Notes: a model not told the origin generated them from the sequence alone. A stretch of DNA of 64,000 nucleotides from Streptomyces rugosispiralis (GCF_024505145.1 NZ_JANIAA010000011.1:62001-126000), one strand, 5' to 3'; shown: positions 9,912 through 19,076, counted from the stretch's first letter. Numbers and translations: made by a program.

Positions 9912-10688
9912 ATGACCGTACGAGCGCTACTCATCGAGGATGACGAGACGATCGCCGAGCCCCTCGTCGAGGGACTGGGGCGGTATGGACTGATGGTGGG
10001 TCATGTCAGCACGGGGGCAGCCGGGCTGGAGGGGCCGTACGGGGACATCGTTCTGCTCGACCTGGGACTGCCGGACATGGACGGCATCGACGTCTGCCGC
10101 GGTATCCGGCAGGTGTCCGATGTGCCGATCATCATGCTCACCGCGCGGGGCGAGGAGGCCGACCGGGTCCTGGGGCTGGAGCTGGGCGCGGACGACTACT
10201 TGGCGAAGCCGTTCAGCATGCGGGAGCTGATCGCCCGGATCCGCGCGGTGACCCGGCGCTCCCAACGCACCGCGACCGTTCCGCCCACCGCTCCGGCGGC
10301 CCCCGCGCCGACCGTCGACGTCACCCCGCCGGGCCCCGCCCAGCCGCCGCCCCGGGAGCAGGAGCCGCTGGTCGTGGACCGCCGGACGCGTCAGGTGTGG
10401 GTGGGCGGCGCACCCGTCAGCCTCACCCCCAAGGAGTTCGAGCTGCTGGCCCTGCTCACCGAGGACCCCGGCGCCGTGTACTCGCGTCAGCAGATCCTCG
10501 ACCGCGTCTGGGACCCCCACTTCCACGGGCCGACCAAGACCCTGGACGTGCACATCGCCACGCTGCGCCGCAAACTGGGCGATCCGGCCTGGATCCAGAC
10601 CCTGCGCGGGGTCGGCTTCCGTCTGGCCGTCCACTCGGGAGTCCCGGCGGGGACCGCTTCGGGAATACCGGAGGCCGCCCGGCCGTGA
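9912..10688 (+). CDS. OmpR-family response regulator
   Basis: A 258-residue two-domain regulator. The receiver domain has the acidic pair (DD near residue 10), phospho-acceptor Asp50 in VLLDLGLPDMDG and the conserved Lys in DDYLAKPF. A 35-residue proline-rich linker leads to a winged-helix DNA-binding domain (VSLTPKEFELLALL through TLRRKLGDPAWIQTLRGVGFRL). The stop overlaps the GTG of the kinase gene, so the pair is coupled. The target genes are unknown; the divergent transporter is an obvious candidate by position only. Confidence 0.93.
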   Translation: MTVRALLIEDDETIAEPLVEGLGRYGLMVGHVSTGAAGLEGPYGDIVLLDLGLPDMDGIDVCRGIRQVSDVPIIMLTARGEEADRVLGLELGADDYLAKPFSMRELIARIRAVTRRSQRTATVPPTAPAAPAPTVDVTPPGPAQPPPREQEPLVVDRRTRQVWVGGAPVSLTPKEFELLALLTEDPGAVYSRQQILDRVWDPHFHGPTKTLDVHIATLRRKLGDPAWIQTLRGVGFRLAVHSGVPAGTASGIPEAARP

Positions 10689-12199
10689 CCCGACGTCTGC
10701 TGCTCGGGTATCTGAGCCTCGCCGTACTGACCCTGCTGAGCCTCGGCATTCCGCTCGGCTATGTCTACGGCAGAGCCGAGCGTGCGCAGATCATCTCCTC
10801 GGCGGAGGACGAGGCCGAGTCGGTGTCCGCGTTCGCCTCGCTGTCCATCATGGCGGGCCGGGAGCAGCGTGAGCTGCCGCAGCGGGCGCGGCACTGTGCC
10901 GAGCGCGTCCGGGGCAGGGTGGTCATCGTCGGCGACGACGGCCGGCTGCTGGCGACCTCGCATCCGCTGCCCGCCGCCGAGTCGCGGAACCTGGTGTCGC
11001 GCCCCGAGATCGCCGCCGCGCTGCGCGGCCGGGACGCGATCGACGTCCGGACCTCGACCATCGGCGGCGTCCGCTATCTCTCCGTCGCCGCGCCCGTCGT
11101 CCACGGCGACGAGTTGCAGGGCGCGGTGCGCCTCACCGTGCCCACCGACGCGGTGGAGGCCCGGGTACACCGGATCTGGCTGCTGCTGGCCGTGGGCGGA
11201 CTCGCGATCCTCACGGCCGTCGCCGCCGTGGGGCTGGTCTTCGCCCGCTGGACCAGCCGCCCGATCCTGGAGCTGGAGCGGTTCGCGCACCGCCTGGCCG
11301 ACGGCCGGTTCACCACACCCGCGCCCGTGACCTCCGGCCCGCCCGAGGTGCGCAGCCTCGCCACCACCTTCAACCAGACCGCCGCCCGGCTGGAGCATCT
11401 GCTGGCCTCCCAGCGCGCGTTCGCCGCCGAGGCGTCCCACCAGCTCAAGACGCCACTGGCCGCGCTGCGGCTGCGGCTGGACAATTTGGAGGCGGAGATG
11501 ACCGGGCACGCCCGGGACAGCCTCGGCGCCGCGATAACCGAGACCGACCGGCTGGCCCGGATGGTCGAGGGGCTGCTGGCGATGGCGCGGCTGGAGGAGA
11601 GCGCCGTGACCCCCGAACCGGTCGACCTGGACCAGGTGTGCGCCGAGCGCCTGCTGACCTGGAGCCCGCTCTTCGACCAGCACAAGGCCCATCTCGCCCT
11701 GCTCGGCGACCGGGTCGGCCAGGCGCTCGCGGTGCCCGGAGCCATCGAGCAGATCCTGGACAATCTGCTCTCCAACGCGCTGCGTGCCACGCCCCCGGGC
11801 TCCACCGTGACCATGGTGCTGCGCTGCTCGGCCGCCGACCGCCGCCACCTCCCCGCGCGGCCCTCCTGGATCGAGCTGCATGTCGTCGACCAGGGACCCG
11901 GCATGACCGCCGACCAGCGCCGCCGCGCCTTCGACCGCTTCTGGCGCGCCCCCGACGCCCCGAAGGGCGGCACCGGTCTGGGTCTGTCGCTGGTGCAGCG
12001 GCTCGCCCATGCGAGCGGAGGGGAGGCCGCCTTGGCCCAGGCGCCCGGTGGCGGCCTCGACGCCGCGATCCGGCTGCGGCCCGCGCCCCGCGCGTCCCAG
12101 GGCCGCCCGTCCAGAATCGGCCTGCCCCGGAGAGCCCGGAGCGATCGGAGCACACCGGAGTCCACCCCGGCCCCGCCCTCGGTGCGCTCACCGGCGTGA
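10685..12199 (+). CDS. membrane sensor histidine kinase
   Basis: A 504-residue partner of the preceding regulator. A first membrane helix lies at about residues 5-27, followed by an extracytoplasmic sensor of about 130 residues and a second helix (LLLAVGGLAILTAVAAVGLVF). A HAMP domain then leads to the H-box ASHQLKTPLAALRLRLD with the phosphorylated His near residue 252. The N box (LDNLLSNAL), G1 (DQGPGM) and G2 (GGTGLGLSLV) of the ATPase domain are all present. It starts at the GTG that overlaps the regulator's stop codon. Confidence 0.93.
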   Translation: MTRRLLLGYLSLAVLTLLSLGIPLGYVYGRAERAQIISSAEDEAESVSAFASLSIMAGREQRELPQRARHCAERVRGRVVIVGDDGRLLATSHPLPAAESRNLVSRPEIAAALRGRDAIDVRTSTIGGVRYLSVAAPVVHGDELQGAVRLTVPTDAVEARVHRIWLLLAVGGLAILTAVAAVGLVFARWTSRPILELERFAHRLADGRFTTPAPVTSGPPEVRSLATTFNQTAARLEHLLASQRAFAAEASHQLKTPLAALRLRLDNLEAEMTGHARDSLGAAITETDRLARMVEGLLAMARLEESAVTPEPVDLDQVCAERLLTWSPLFDQHKAHLALLGDRVGQALAVPGAIEQILDNLLSNALRATPPGSTVTMVLRCSAADRRHLPARPSWIELHVVDQGPGMTADQRRRAFDRFWRAPDAPKGGTGLGLSLVQRLAHASGGEAALAQAPGGGLDAAIRLRPAPRASQGRPSRIGLPRRARSDRSTPESTPAPPSVRSPA

Positions 12200-12234
12200 G
12201 CCCAGGCCGTACCCAGGCCGTGCCCAGGCCGCCC

Positions 12235-12861
12235 TTACGCGTCCTGGTACGCCTCGCCGCCCAGTTCCAGCGCGGCGGTGCCGGCGGTGGTGTCCGCCAG
12301 CCAGTCGCGGAAGGCGTCCACGTCCACGTCGGGCAGCCCGAGTTCGATCGTCACGGCCTCGGCGTAGCGCACCTCGCGGACCGCCCGCCCCGTCGCCCGC
12401 AGGTCGTTCTCCAGCTTTCCGGCCCGCTGGTGGTCCACGGTCACGGTCACCAGCCGGAACCGCTGCCGGGTGACGGTGCCCAGCGCGTCGAGGGCCTCGC
12501 CGACCGCGCCGCCGTAGGCCCGGATCAGACCGCCCGCGCCGAGCTTCACGCCCCCGTAGTAGCGGGTGACGACGGCCACGGCGTACCGGATCTCGCGGCG
12601 CAGCAGCATCTGCAGCATCGGCACCCCGGCCGTGCCGCCCGGCTCCCCGTCATCGCTCGCCTTCTGCACACCGCCGTCCGCGCCGATGACATAGGCGAAG
12701 CAGTTGTGAGTGGCGGTGGGGTGCTCCTTCCTGACCCGCTGGATGACGTCCTGCGCCTCCTGCTCGGTCGCGGCGGGCGCGAGCGTGCAGAGGAAGCACG
12801 ATCTGTTGATCTCGATCTCGTGCACGCCCTCGCGCGCGACCGTCCGGTACCGCTCCTGCAT
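12235..12861 (-). CDS. YigZ/IMPACT family protein
   Basis: A 208-residue protein with the UPF0029/IMPACT N-terminal fold (SCFLCTLAPAATEQEAQDVI, then THNCFAYVIG, DDGEPGGTAGVPML and VVTRYYGGVKLGAGGL). These are hallmark motifs of the YigZ family. In eukaryotes IMPACT regulates the Gcn2 kinase; the bacterial role is not settled. It converges with the histidine kinase gene across a 35-base gap. Confidence 0.9.
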   Translation of the reverse strand: MQERYRTVAREGVHEIEINRSCFLCTLAPAATEQEAQDVIQRVRKEHPTATHNCFAYVIGADGGVQKASDDGEPGGTAGVPMLQMLLRREIRYAVAVVTRYYGGVKLGAGGLIRAYGGAVGEALDALGTVTRQRFRLVTVTVDHQRAGKLENDLRATGRAVREVRYAEAVTIELGLPDVDVDAFRDWLADTTAGTAALELGGEAYQDA

Positions 12862-12924
12862 CAGGCCACCCTATGTCCCGGCTCCCGCGCGGTGGTCACG
12901 CGTGCCGGGGCGGCCGTGTCCTCG

Positions 12925-13257
12925 TCAGCGGCCCAGGGCCTTGGCCAGCTGGTCCTTGGTCATGTTGGAGCGGCCCTCGATGCCGCGCTGCTTGGCCTCG
13001 TTGTACAACTGGTCGCGCGTCGGGCCCTTGGGACCCGTCCGGCTGCCGGAGCGCTGGCCGCCACGCTGCGGCGCGGACTTCGGGTCCTGGGTCGAGGTCC
13101 TGCTGGCGGACCTGGACTCGCCCGAGCGGGCGCGCTCCTTGTTGACCGTACGGGCGGCCATTTCCTTCGCCCGGCCGGTGGACGCGCCGCGCTGCTCGGC
13201 GCCTTCCTTGATGTGCTCGTACTGCCGTTCACGCTTACGGCTGGATCCTGCGGGCAT
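12925..13257 (-). CDS. small basic SAP/Rho-N-like protein
   Basis: A 110-residue, very basic protein. A lysine/arginine-rich N-terminal two-thirds (PAGSSRKRERQYEHIKEGAE and following) is joined to a C-terminal helical module (TRDQLYNEAKQRGIEGRSNM then TKDQLAKALGR). The module resembles the nucleic-acid-binding SAP or Rho N-terminal helix-extension-helix. Similar actinobacterial proteins are often annotated as plasmid stabilisation proteins, without good evidence. A strong purine-rich ribosome site (GGAGAGGGAG) precedes the ATG. Confidence 0.75.
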   Translation of the reverse strand: MPAGSSRKRERQYEHIKEGAEQRGASTGRAKEMAARTVNKERARSGESRSASRTSTQDPKSAPQRGGQRSGSRTGPKGPTRDQLYNEAKQRGIEGRSNMTKDQLAKALGR

Positions 13258-13559
13258 GGTGTCTCCCTCTCCTTCCGCCCCCTCGGTCGGTCGCGGCCGA
13301 CGGCTGATGATCGCCGACCGCATGAGTCGGGTTCCCCCGCTCCCTCCCCTATAACCAGCATGCGTCTCCTGGGCGCCGCCCGGATGCCGCGCGGCGTCAG
13401 CCCGGCCGCGATCCCGATGGCGAGGGTGGCGTGGTCGCCCGGCCAAGTCGGACCCCTGACCATGGTCAGGGTTGACACCCCGGCGTACCCCGGGGAATCT
13501 CCGGGGCACCCGGCCCGTTCTGCTGCGAAGGGACCGCATCGCGACCACAGGAGGCAGGC

Positions 13560-13967
13560 ATGTACGGCGACTCGGCAACCGTCCGCAAGATCCTCACCGA
13601 GTTGGGCGACACCTGGGCCGTCGTGGGCCTGTCGACGAACCCGGGGCGCGCGGCATACGGCGTCGCCGGGGTCCTCCAGCGCTTCGGCAAGCGCATCGTG
13701 CCCGTCCACCCGAAGGCCGAGACGGTGCACGGCGAGCGCGGCTACGGCTCGCTCGCCGAGATCCCGTTCCCGGTCGATGTGGTCGATGTCTTCGTCAACA
13801 GCGACCTGGCGGGCCCGGTCGCCGACGAGGCCGTCACCATCGGCGCCAAGGCCGTCTGGTTCCAGCTCGGCGTCATCGACCCGGAAGCGTACGACCGCAC
13901 CCGCGCCGCCGGGCTCGACATGGTCATGGACCGCTGCCCCGCCATCGAGATCCCCCGGCTGGGCTGA
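13560..13967 (+). CDS. CoA-binding domain protein (YccU-like)
   Basis: A 135-residue single-domain protein with a Rossmann-type CoA-binding fold: WAVVGLSTNPGRAAYGVAGVL at the N-terminus and the VVDVFVNSDLAGPVADEAV and AVWFQLGV strands that follow. It matches the short CoA_binding_2 family, which binds CoA but has no defined reaction. GGAGG lies 8 bases before the ATG. It is monocistronic, with the YbaK gene converging from the other side. Confidence 0.87.
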   Translation: MYGDSATVRKILTELGDTWAVVGLSTNPGRAAYGVAGVLQRFGKRIVPVHPKAETVHGERGYGSLAEIPFPVDVVDVFVNSDLAGPVADEAVTIGAKAVWFQLGVIDPEAYDRTRAAGLDMVMDRCPAIEIPRLG

Positions 13968-13990
13968 GCCGGGTACGGCCGCGCGACCTC

Positions 13991-14545
13991 TCAGGCGCCC
14001 AGGTCCTCCAGGACCACCGCGCCCGGCAACCCGGCGAGCAGCTTGCCCGGCACGATGAGCTTGCCGCGTCGGCTGCCGCTGCCGATGAGGGCGTACGGGA
14101 TGTCGGCCACGGCGGCGTCCACCAGGAGCGGCCAGTCGGCGGGCAGCCCGATCGGGGTGATGCCGCCGAACTCCATGCCGCTCTCGCCCGTCGCCGTCCC
14201 GATCGGGGCGAACGACGCCTTGCGGGCGCCGAGGTGGCGGCGCACCACGCCGTTGACGTCCGCGCGGGTGTGGGCCAGGACCAGGCAGGCGGCCAGGGTG
14301 GTCTCGCCGCCCCGCTTGCCCGCGACCACCACGCAGTTGGCGGACTGCTCCAGCAGCCAGGAGCCGTAGTTCTCGACCAGCACGGCGGTGTCGGCCTTGT
14401 CCGGGTCGGTGTCCACGAAGAGCACCCGCTCCACCGGCTCCGAGCCGCGCCAGGTGCGCAGCGCCTCGGCGACGGGAGCGGTCAGCAGGTCCAGGCACTC
14501 GACAGCGGGACGTACCTCGTCGAAGGCATCCATCGGCGTACTCAT
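13991..14545 (-). CDS. YbaK/EbsC-type aminoacyl-tRNA deacylase
   Basis: A 184-residue protein of the YbaK/ProX editing fold, which hydrolyses mischarged aminoacyl-tRNA (typically Cys- or Ala-tRNAPro). The motifs LEQSANCVVVAGKRGGETTL, the catalytic-region lysine in ARKASFAP, and the GGITPIGLP loop are all visible. It has an extra N-terminal stretch of about 50 residues relative to minimal YbaK. The exact tRNA substrate cannot be deduced. Confidence 0.85.
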   Translation of the reverse strand: MSTPMDAFDEVRPAVECLDLLTAPVAEALRTWRGSEPVERVLFVDTDPDKADTAVLVENYGSWLLEQSANCVVVAGKRGGETTLAACLVLAHTRADVNGVVRRHLGARKASFAPIGTATGESGMEFGGITPIGLPADWPLLVDAAVADIPYALIGSGSRRGKLIVPGKLLAGLPGAVVLEDLGA

Positions 14546-14595
14546 GCCGCCAAACTAGCAGTCGGAGCGGGGTACGAGGGCCGGGCCCGGCGGCC

Positions 14596-15207
14596 TCAGC
14601 GCGCGGGTGGCACCGACACCGTCATGGTCATCTCCACCGGCGCCGTACCGTCGTTGCGGTAGGCGTGCGGGGTGTTCGCCTCGAAGGCCACCGAGGTGCC
14701 GACCGGGGCGGTGTGGGTCTCGCCGCCGATCACCAGGGTGAGCTCGCCGGCCGTCACATGGATCAGCTCGACCGTGCCGGACGGATGCGGATCTGAGCTG
14801 GACTCGTCGCCGGGCATCAGCCGCCATTGCCACATCTCCAGCGGGCCGGCCGCCTCGGTGCCGACGAGCAGCGCGGTGTAGCTGCCCGCCTCGGTGGACC
14901 ACATCCGCACCGCCTGGTCGGGCGGGACGAAGGTCACCCGGGGACCCTGCTCGTAGTCGAGCAGGGTCGTGATGCTCACGCCGAGCGCGTCGGCGAGCTT
15001 GACCGTGGTGCCCACGCTCGGATTCGTACGGGCCTGCTCAATCTGGATGATCATGCCCCGGCTGACCCCGGCGCGGGCCGCCAGGGCGTCGAGGGTGAAG
15101 CCGCGTTCATTGCGCCACCTTTTGAGGTTGCGGGCGAGCGACTGCGTGAGCTGGTCGAGGTCCGTCACGTTCCGGTCCGTCCATCCGTCCAAAATAGTGA
15201 ATGGCAT
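14596..15207 (-). CDS. XRE-family regulator with C-terminal cupin
   Basis: A 203-residue regulator. The helix-turn-helix is at about residues 28-80 (TLDALAARAGVSRGMIIQIEQ), followed by a cupin beta-barrel (HPSGTVELIHVTAGELTLVI through FEANTPHAYRN) that probably senses a small ligand. It is transcribed away from an EamA exporter across a 68-bp gap containing a dyad, so it probably controls that exporter and itself. The ATG at 15207 lacks a Shine-Dalgarno; a GTG at 15168 is an alternative start. Confidence 0.87.
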   Translation of the reverse strand: MPFTILDGWTDRNVTDLDQLTQSLARNLKRWRNERGFTLDALAARAGVSRGMIIQIEQARTNPSVGTTVKLADALGVSITTLLDYEQGPRVTFVPPDQAVRMWSTEAGSYTALLVGTEAAGPLEMWQWRLMPGDESSSDPHPSGTVELIHVTAGELTLVIGGETHTAPVGTSVAFEANTPHAYRNDGTAPVEMTMTVSVPPAR

Positions 15208-15215
15208 AGTCGAGT

Positions 15216-15230
15216 ACAGTGAACTACTGT
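15216..15230. promoter_or_regulatory. candidate operator between XRE regulator and EamA exporter
   Basis: The inverted repeat ACAGT-GAACT-ACTGT lies 8 bases upstream of the regulator ATG, and further CTGTAC half-sites follow at about 15235 and 15255. The position suits an autoregulatory operator. That the XRE protein binds here is inferred. Confidence 0.45.
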
Positions 15231-15275
15231 GGGCTGTACTCCCACGTCCACCACACTGTACGGCGAGGTTTCACC

Positions 15276-16142
15276 ATGTCCGCGCTCTTCGCCCTTGCCA
15301 CCAGCCTGCTCTGGGGGCTGGCCGACTTCGGCGGAGGGTTGCTCACCCGGCGCACGCCCGCGCTCACCGTGGTCGTCGTCTCCCAGATCATCGCGGTCAC
15401 CGTCCTCGGCGCCATCGTGGTCGCCACCGGCGGATGGTCAGAGGCGGGCCCGCGGCTGTGGTTCGCCGCGGCGGCCGGTGTGGTCGGCCCGGCCGCGATG
15501 CTGTGCTTCTACCGGGCCCTCGCGCTCGGCCCGATGGGCGTCGTCTCCCCGCTCGGCGCGCTCGGCGGGGTCATCGTGCCGCTCGGGGTCGCGCTGGTGC
15601 TCGGGGAGCGGCCCGGTCTGCTCCAGGTCTCGGGGGTCGTGGTGGCGGTCGCGGGCGTGGTCCTGGCGAGCGGTCCGCAGACCGGCGGGGCGCCCGTTCA
15701 GCGGCAGACGCTGCTGCTCACCCTGGTGGCCGCGCTGGGCTTCGGCTCGGTGATGGCGCTGATCGCCGAGGCGTCGCACACCCTGACCGGGCTGTTCCTC
15801 GCGCTGTTCGTGCAGCGGGTGTGCAATGTGGCGGTCGGCGGCGGCGCGCTGCTGGTCTCCGTGCGGCGCGGCAGCCCCGGGCTGCCCGAGGGCGGGATGG
15901 GCGTGATGTGGGCGTCGCTGCCCGCGCTCGCCTTCGTGGGTCTCGCCGACGTGGCCGCGAACGGCACGTACAACCTCGCCGCGCACCACGGCCCGGTCAC
16001 CGTCGCCGCGGTGCTCGCCTCCCTCTACCCCGTGGTGACCGCCCTCGCGGCCCGCGGACTGCTCGGCGAGCGGCTGCGGGTGGTCCAGGCCACCGGCGCC
16101 GGGCTCGCCCTGGTGGGCACGCTGCTGCTGGCCACGGGCTGA
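15276..16142 (+). CDS. EamA/DMT-family exporter
   Basis: A 288-residue polytopic protein with about ten membrane segments in two EamA repeats (ALATSLLWGLADFGGGLL at the N-terminus; ALAFVGLADVAANGTYNLAA in the second half). The family exports amino acids, nucleosides or drugs; the substrate is unknown. GCGAGG precedes the ATG. Its divergent XRE-cupin neighbour suggests ligand-induced expression. A very strong hairpin follows the stop. Confidence 0.88.
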   Translation: MSALFALATSLLWGLADFGGGLLTRRTPALTVVVVSQIIAVTVLGAIVVATGGWSEAGPRLWFAAAAGVVGPAAMLCFYRALALGPMGVVSPLGALGGVIVPLGVALVLGERPGLLQVSGVVVAVAGVVLASGPQTGGAPVQRQTLLLTLVAALGFGSVMALIAEASHTLTGLFLALFVQRVCNVAVGGGALLVSVRRGSPGLPEGGMGVMWASLPALAFVGLADVAANGTYNLAAHHGPVTVAAVLASLYPVVTALAARGLLGERLRVVQATGAGLALVGTLLLATG

Positions 16143-16180
16143 GCGGGCCGCGGCCGAGCCGCGGCCGGGCGGGCCGTGGC

Positions 16181-16222
16181 CGCTTACGCGTGGCCGGGCC
16201 ACGGCCCGGCCACGCGTAAGCG
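16181..16222 (+). terminator. perfect 42-bp inverted-repeat terminator
   Basis: Twenty-base arms (starting CGCTTACGCGTGGCC and ending GGCCACGCGTAAGCG) pair perfectly around a two-base centre, 39 bases after the EamA stop and 41 before the next start. It is the likely terminator for the exporter. Confidence 0.75.
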
Positions 16223-16262
16223 ACCATGCATAAGCCGACGTGCCCCAGGAACCCACTACGCC

Positions 16263-17444
16263 ATGGGGCAGGTGAACGAGAAGCTGTACATGGTGCGGGC
16301 CGAGGCCCGGGGGATCGTGAACGCCGTGGCGCGGGCGTGGCAGGGGCCGGGGCGGGACCGGGACCTGCTCGTGCAGTCGCTCAAGGCGGCCGGGGCGGCC
16401 ACCCTCGCCTGGGCGGTCTCGGGGTGGTGGCTGAAGGACCCGGTGGCGCTGATGGCGCCGTGGGTGGCGGTGGTCCTGGTCCAGGCCACCGTCTACCGCT
16501 CGCTGTTCAAGGGGTTGCAGCAGCTGGTGGCCATCGCCGTGGGCACGCTGCTGGCGGCGGCGGCCGAGGCCCTGACCGGGAACATCCTGATCTCGGTGGC
16601 CCTGGTCCTGCCCGTCGTGATGCTGCTCAGCAACTGGCCCCGCCTCGGCGACCAGGGCATCTACGGCCCCACCACCGCGCTGTTCACCCTCACCTCGGCC
16701 CCGGTGTCCGGCCTCACGGTCTCCCACCGGCTGCTCCAGGCCCTGCTGGGCGCCGCGATCGGCATCGCGGTCAACGCGCTGATCCTGCCGCCGGTCCATC
16801 TGCGGAACGTACGGGAGAACCTCAGCGGCCTCGCGCGCGGCGCCGAGGGCGCCCTCGCGGGGATGGCCGAGGGACTGGCCCGTGACGACTGGTCCGAGGA
16901 GACCGCCGCCGACTGGCGGCGGCTGTCCGATCGCCTCCAGCAGCGGCAAGCGAGCCTGCGATCCGCCCGGCTGTGGAGCCATGAGAGTCTCAGGCTCAAT
17001 CCCGGCCTGCCGTGGAAGTCGCGCAAGAGACTGCCACCGCTTCCCGCCGAGAGCGAGGACCAGCGGTGGGGAGCGATCGTCGCCCAGATCGGCGGGATCA
17101 CCAGCACCATGATCGACATCGCCGACGAGAACCGCGCCATTCCCTCCCCCGACCAGCGGGCGCTCGGCGACTACGGCCGGCTCCTGTGCGACCTGGCGAC
17201 CGCGTGCGCGGCTCGGGCGGACCTGATCTGCCTGCCCTCCGCCCCCGAGGACGCGCACACCCGGCTGGAGGAGGGGCTGGACTCCGTGCAACGGCGCCAC
17301 GACGACCTGCACAAGGTGCTCTGCGATCAGCGCGGCGTCTCCACCGCCACCACCGCCGTCCTCGGCACCCTGCTGGTGCAGGCCCAGAACATCTGGCATC
17401 ACATCGCCCCGGACACCTGGCCCCGCGCCACCTCCCGGGCATAG
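16263..17444 (+). CDS. FUSC/aromatic acid exporter-type membrane protein
   Basis: A 393-residue protein. The N-terminal half has about six hydrophobic helices (AAGAATLAWAVSGWWLKDPV, LMAPWVAVVLVQATVYRSLF and following), a layout seen in the FUSC/ArAE p-hydroxybenzoic-acid efflux family. The C-terminal half is a soluble helical domain. It probably exports aromatic or other organic acids. The start is uncertain: ATG at 16263 has little Shine-Dalgarno, and in-frame GTG and ATG codons follow within 30 bases. Confidence 0.8.
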   Translation: MGQVNEKLYMVRAEARGIVNAVARAWQGPGRDRDLLVQSLKAAGAATLAWAVSGWWLKDPVALMAPWVAVVLVQATVYRSLFKGLQQLVAIAVGTLLAAAAEALTGNILISVALVLPVVMLLSNWPRLGDQGIYGPTTALFTLTSAPVSGLTVSHRLLQALLGAAIGIAVNALILPPVHLRNVRENLSGLARGAEGALAGMAEGLARDDWSEETAADWRRLSDRLQQRQASLRSARLWSHESLRLNPGLPWKSRKRLPPLPAESEDQRWGAIVAQIGGITSTMIDIADENRAIPSPDQRALGDYGRLLCDLATACAARADLICLPSAPEDAHTRLEEGLDSVQRRHDDLHKVLCDQRGVSTATTAVLGTLLVQAQNIWHHIAPDTWPRATSRA

Positions 17445-17517
17445 CCCCCGGCCGGCGGGGTACATCGGTGCAGTCCCCCGCGGTGGTGTCGGGGCGGAGT
17501 CGTGAGGAGTGGTGCCC

Positions 17518-18294
17518 ATGAAGCCGGTCGGCCAGGCACGGCCGGGATTCCCCTGCTGGGTGAGTCTCGCCGCCCCCAGCCTCCAGGAGGCGCAGGCGTT
17601 CTACACCGCGGTGCTCGGATGGACCTGGCACCCCACCGGACGGGGTGAGGAGTTCCGTACGGCGCTGTTCGGCGGAGCGCCGGTGGCCGGGGTCGGAGCG
17701 CTCGCGAACAGCCTCATGGGCGCGGTCGCCTGGACACCGTTCTTCGCCGTGGCGGACGCGGACGCCACCGCGGCACACATCCGTGAGCGGGGCGGCACCG
17801 TAGGTGTCGGCCCGCTCCCGTTCGGCACCGGCCGCCGCGCCGGACTGGCCGCCGACCCCGACGGCGCCGTCTTCGGCTTCTGGACGGGGGATGCGCTGCC
17901 CGGCTGGCCGGCGGGTCCGGAGGAGGGTGCCCCGGTCTGGCTGGAGCTGCGGACCCGCGACGCGTTCGCGGCCGCCCTCTTCTACGGCGAGGTCTTCGGC
18001 TGGGCGTCACCGGACGGCAACTGCTCCGTGGAGTACGAGAACGACGAGGTGATCGTGCGCGAGGAGGGCCGCAAGCTGGCGGTGGTCCACGGCGGCGCCG
18101 TCGAGCAGGCCCCCGACCCACGGGTCCGGCCACGCTGGTACGTCCACTTCCGCGTCCCCGATGTGACGGCCGCCGTGGCGGCGGCCCGCGCCGCCGGTGG
18201 CACGGTCGCCCTTCCGCCGGACGCCTCCCCCACGGGCCGTCAGGCGATCCTGTGCGACCCCGACGGGGGGCTGTTCACCGTCACCGCCGCCTGA
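17518..18294 (+). CDS. VOC-superfamily protein with two glyoxalase-like domains
   Basis: A 258-residue protein made of two vicinal-oxygen-chelate modules (about residues 10-125 and 135-258). Each has the beta-alpha-beta-beta-beta pattern (QEAQAFYTAVLGWTW; AAALFYGEVFGWASP). It resembles the mycobacterial 27-kDa antigen/hydroxylase-like group. No reaction can be assigned. Two GTG codons lie just upstream, but the GAGGAG at 17504-17509 is spaced best for the ATG at 17518. Confidence 0.83.
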   Translation: MKPVGQARPGFPCWVSLAAPSLQEAQAFYTAVLGWTWHPTGRGEEFRTALFGGAPVAGVGALANSLMGAVAWTPFFAVADADATAAHIRERGGTVGVGPLPFGTGRRAGLAADPDGAVFGFWTGDALPGWPAGPEEGAPVWLELRTRDAFAAALFYGEVFGWASPDGNCSVEYENDEVIVREEGRKLAVVHGGAVEQAPDPRVRPRWYVHFRVPDVTAAVAAARAAGGTVALPPDASPTGRQAILCDPDGGLFTVTAA

Positions 18295-18337
18295 GCGGAC
18301 CGGCCTGACGCACGGCGCCGGCGGACGGCCCGCCCCG

Positions 18338-18412
18338 GCCCGCCCCACCCCGGTCCGCCCCAGCTCGCGCCACCCCGGCCCGCCCCGGCTCGCGCCACCC
18401 CGGTCCGGCTCG
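18338..18412. repeat. degenerate 25-bp tandem repeat
   Basis: Three imperfect GC-rich units of about 25 bp (core CGCGCCACCCCGG) lie in the 228-bp gap between the VOC and DUF2243 genes. No gene or recognisable regulatory site is seen there. Confidence 0.55.
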
Positions 18413-18522
18413 GCGAGATGGCGTAAAGACGACGCGGGCGCGTGAGGAAGCCGGTCCGGCCGGGAAGCCGTGGGGGGCGGAGAGCGCGGGGAAACCCGCT
18501 GTCGTCAGGACGGAGCGCGGTG

Positions 18523-19076
18523 ATGACCACCACGGCGGAGGAAACCCGGGCCGAGCTGCCCGCGTCCCGCGTCATCCGGCTGCCGGGGATCGTGCTGGGG
18601 GTGGGGCTCGGCGGATTCCTCGACGGGATCCTGCTGACCAGTTGCTCCAGTGGCACCACATGCTCAGCAGCACCAACCAGGACCGCATCGGGGTGCGGTA
18701 CTACAACCCGCACACCGTCTCAGGTCTGCGGATGAACACCGTGTGGGACGGCGTCTTCCACGCCGTGTGCTGGATCTCGGTGCTGCTGGGGCTGGCCATC
18801 CTCTACGCCCGGGTCACCCACGAACGGCGCCGGGTGTGGGGCTCCCGCGTCCTGTGGGGCTGGATCCTGGTCGGCTGGGGCCTGTTCAACCTCGTCGAGG
18901 GCGTACTGGACCACCAGATCCTCGGCATCCACCATGTCCGCACCGGCCCGGAGCAGCCGTGGTGGGACGCAGGCTTCCTCGTCCTGGGCGCCCTTCTGGT
19001 GGCCGGTGGCCATCTGCTGCAGCGCCGCGGGGCTCCCTCCGGCCCCGAGGCGCCCCGCGCCACCGGGCGCGTGTGA
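18523..19076 (+). pseudogene. DUF2243 membrane protein gene with a one-base frameshift
   Basis: The first frame from ATG 18523 (GGAG at 18512-18515) encodes LPGIVLGVGLGGFLDGILL. The second frame continues with LLQWHHMLSSTNQDRIG and three further membrane helices to the stop at 19074-19076. Family members read GILLHQLLQWHHM without a break, and adding one C between 18636 and 18637 restores exactly that, giving a 184-residue protein. Either the gene is inactivated by a single-base deletion or the base was lost in sequencing. Its stop overlaps the next ATG by one base, as expected for an intact operon. Confidence 0.85.
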
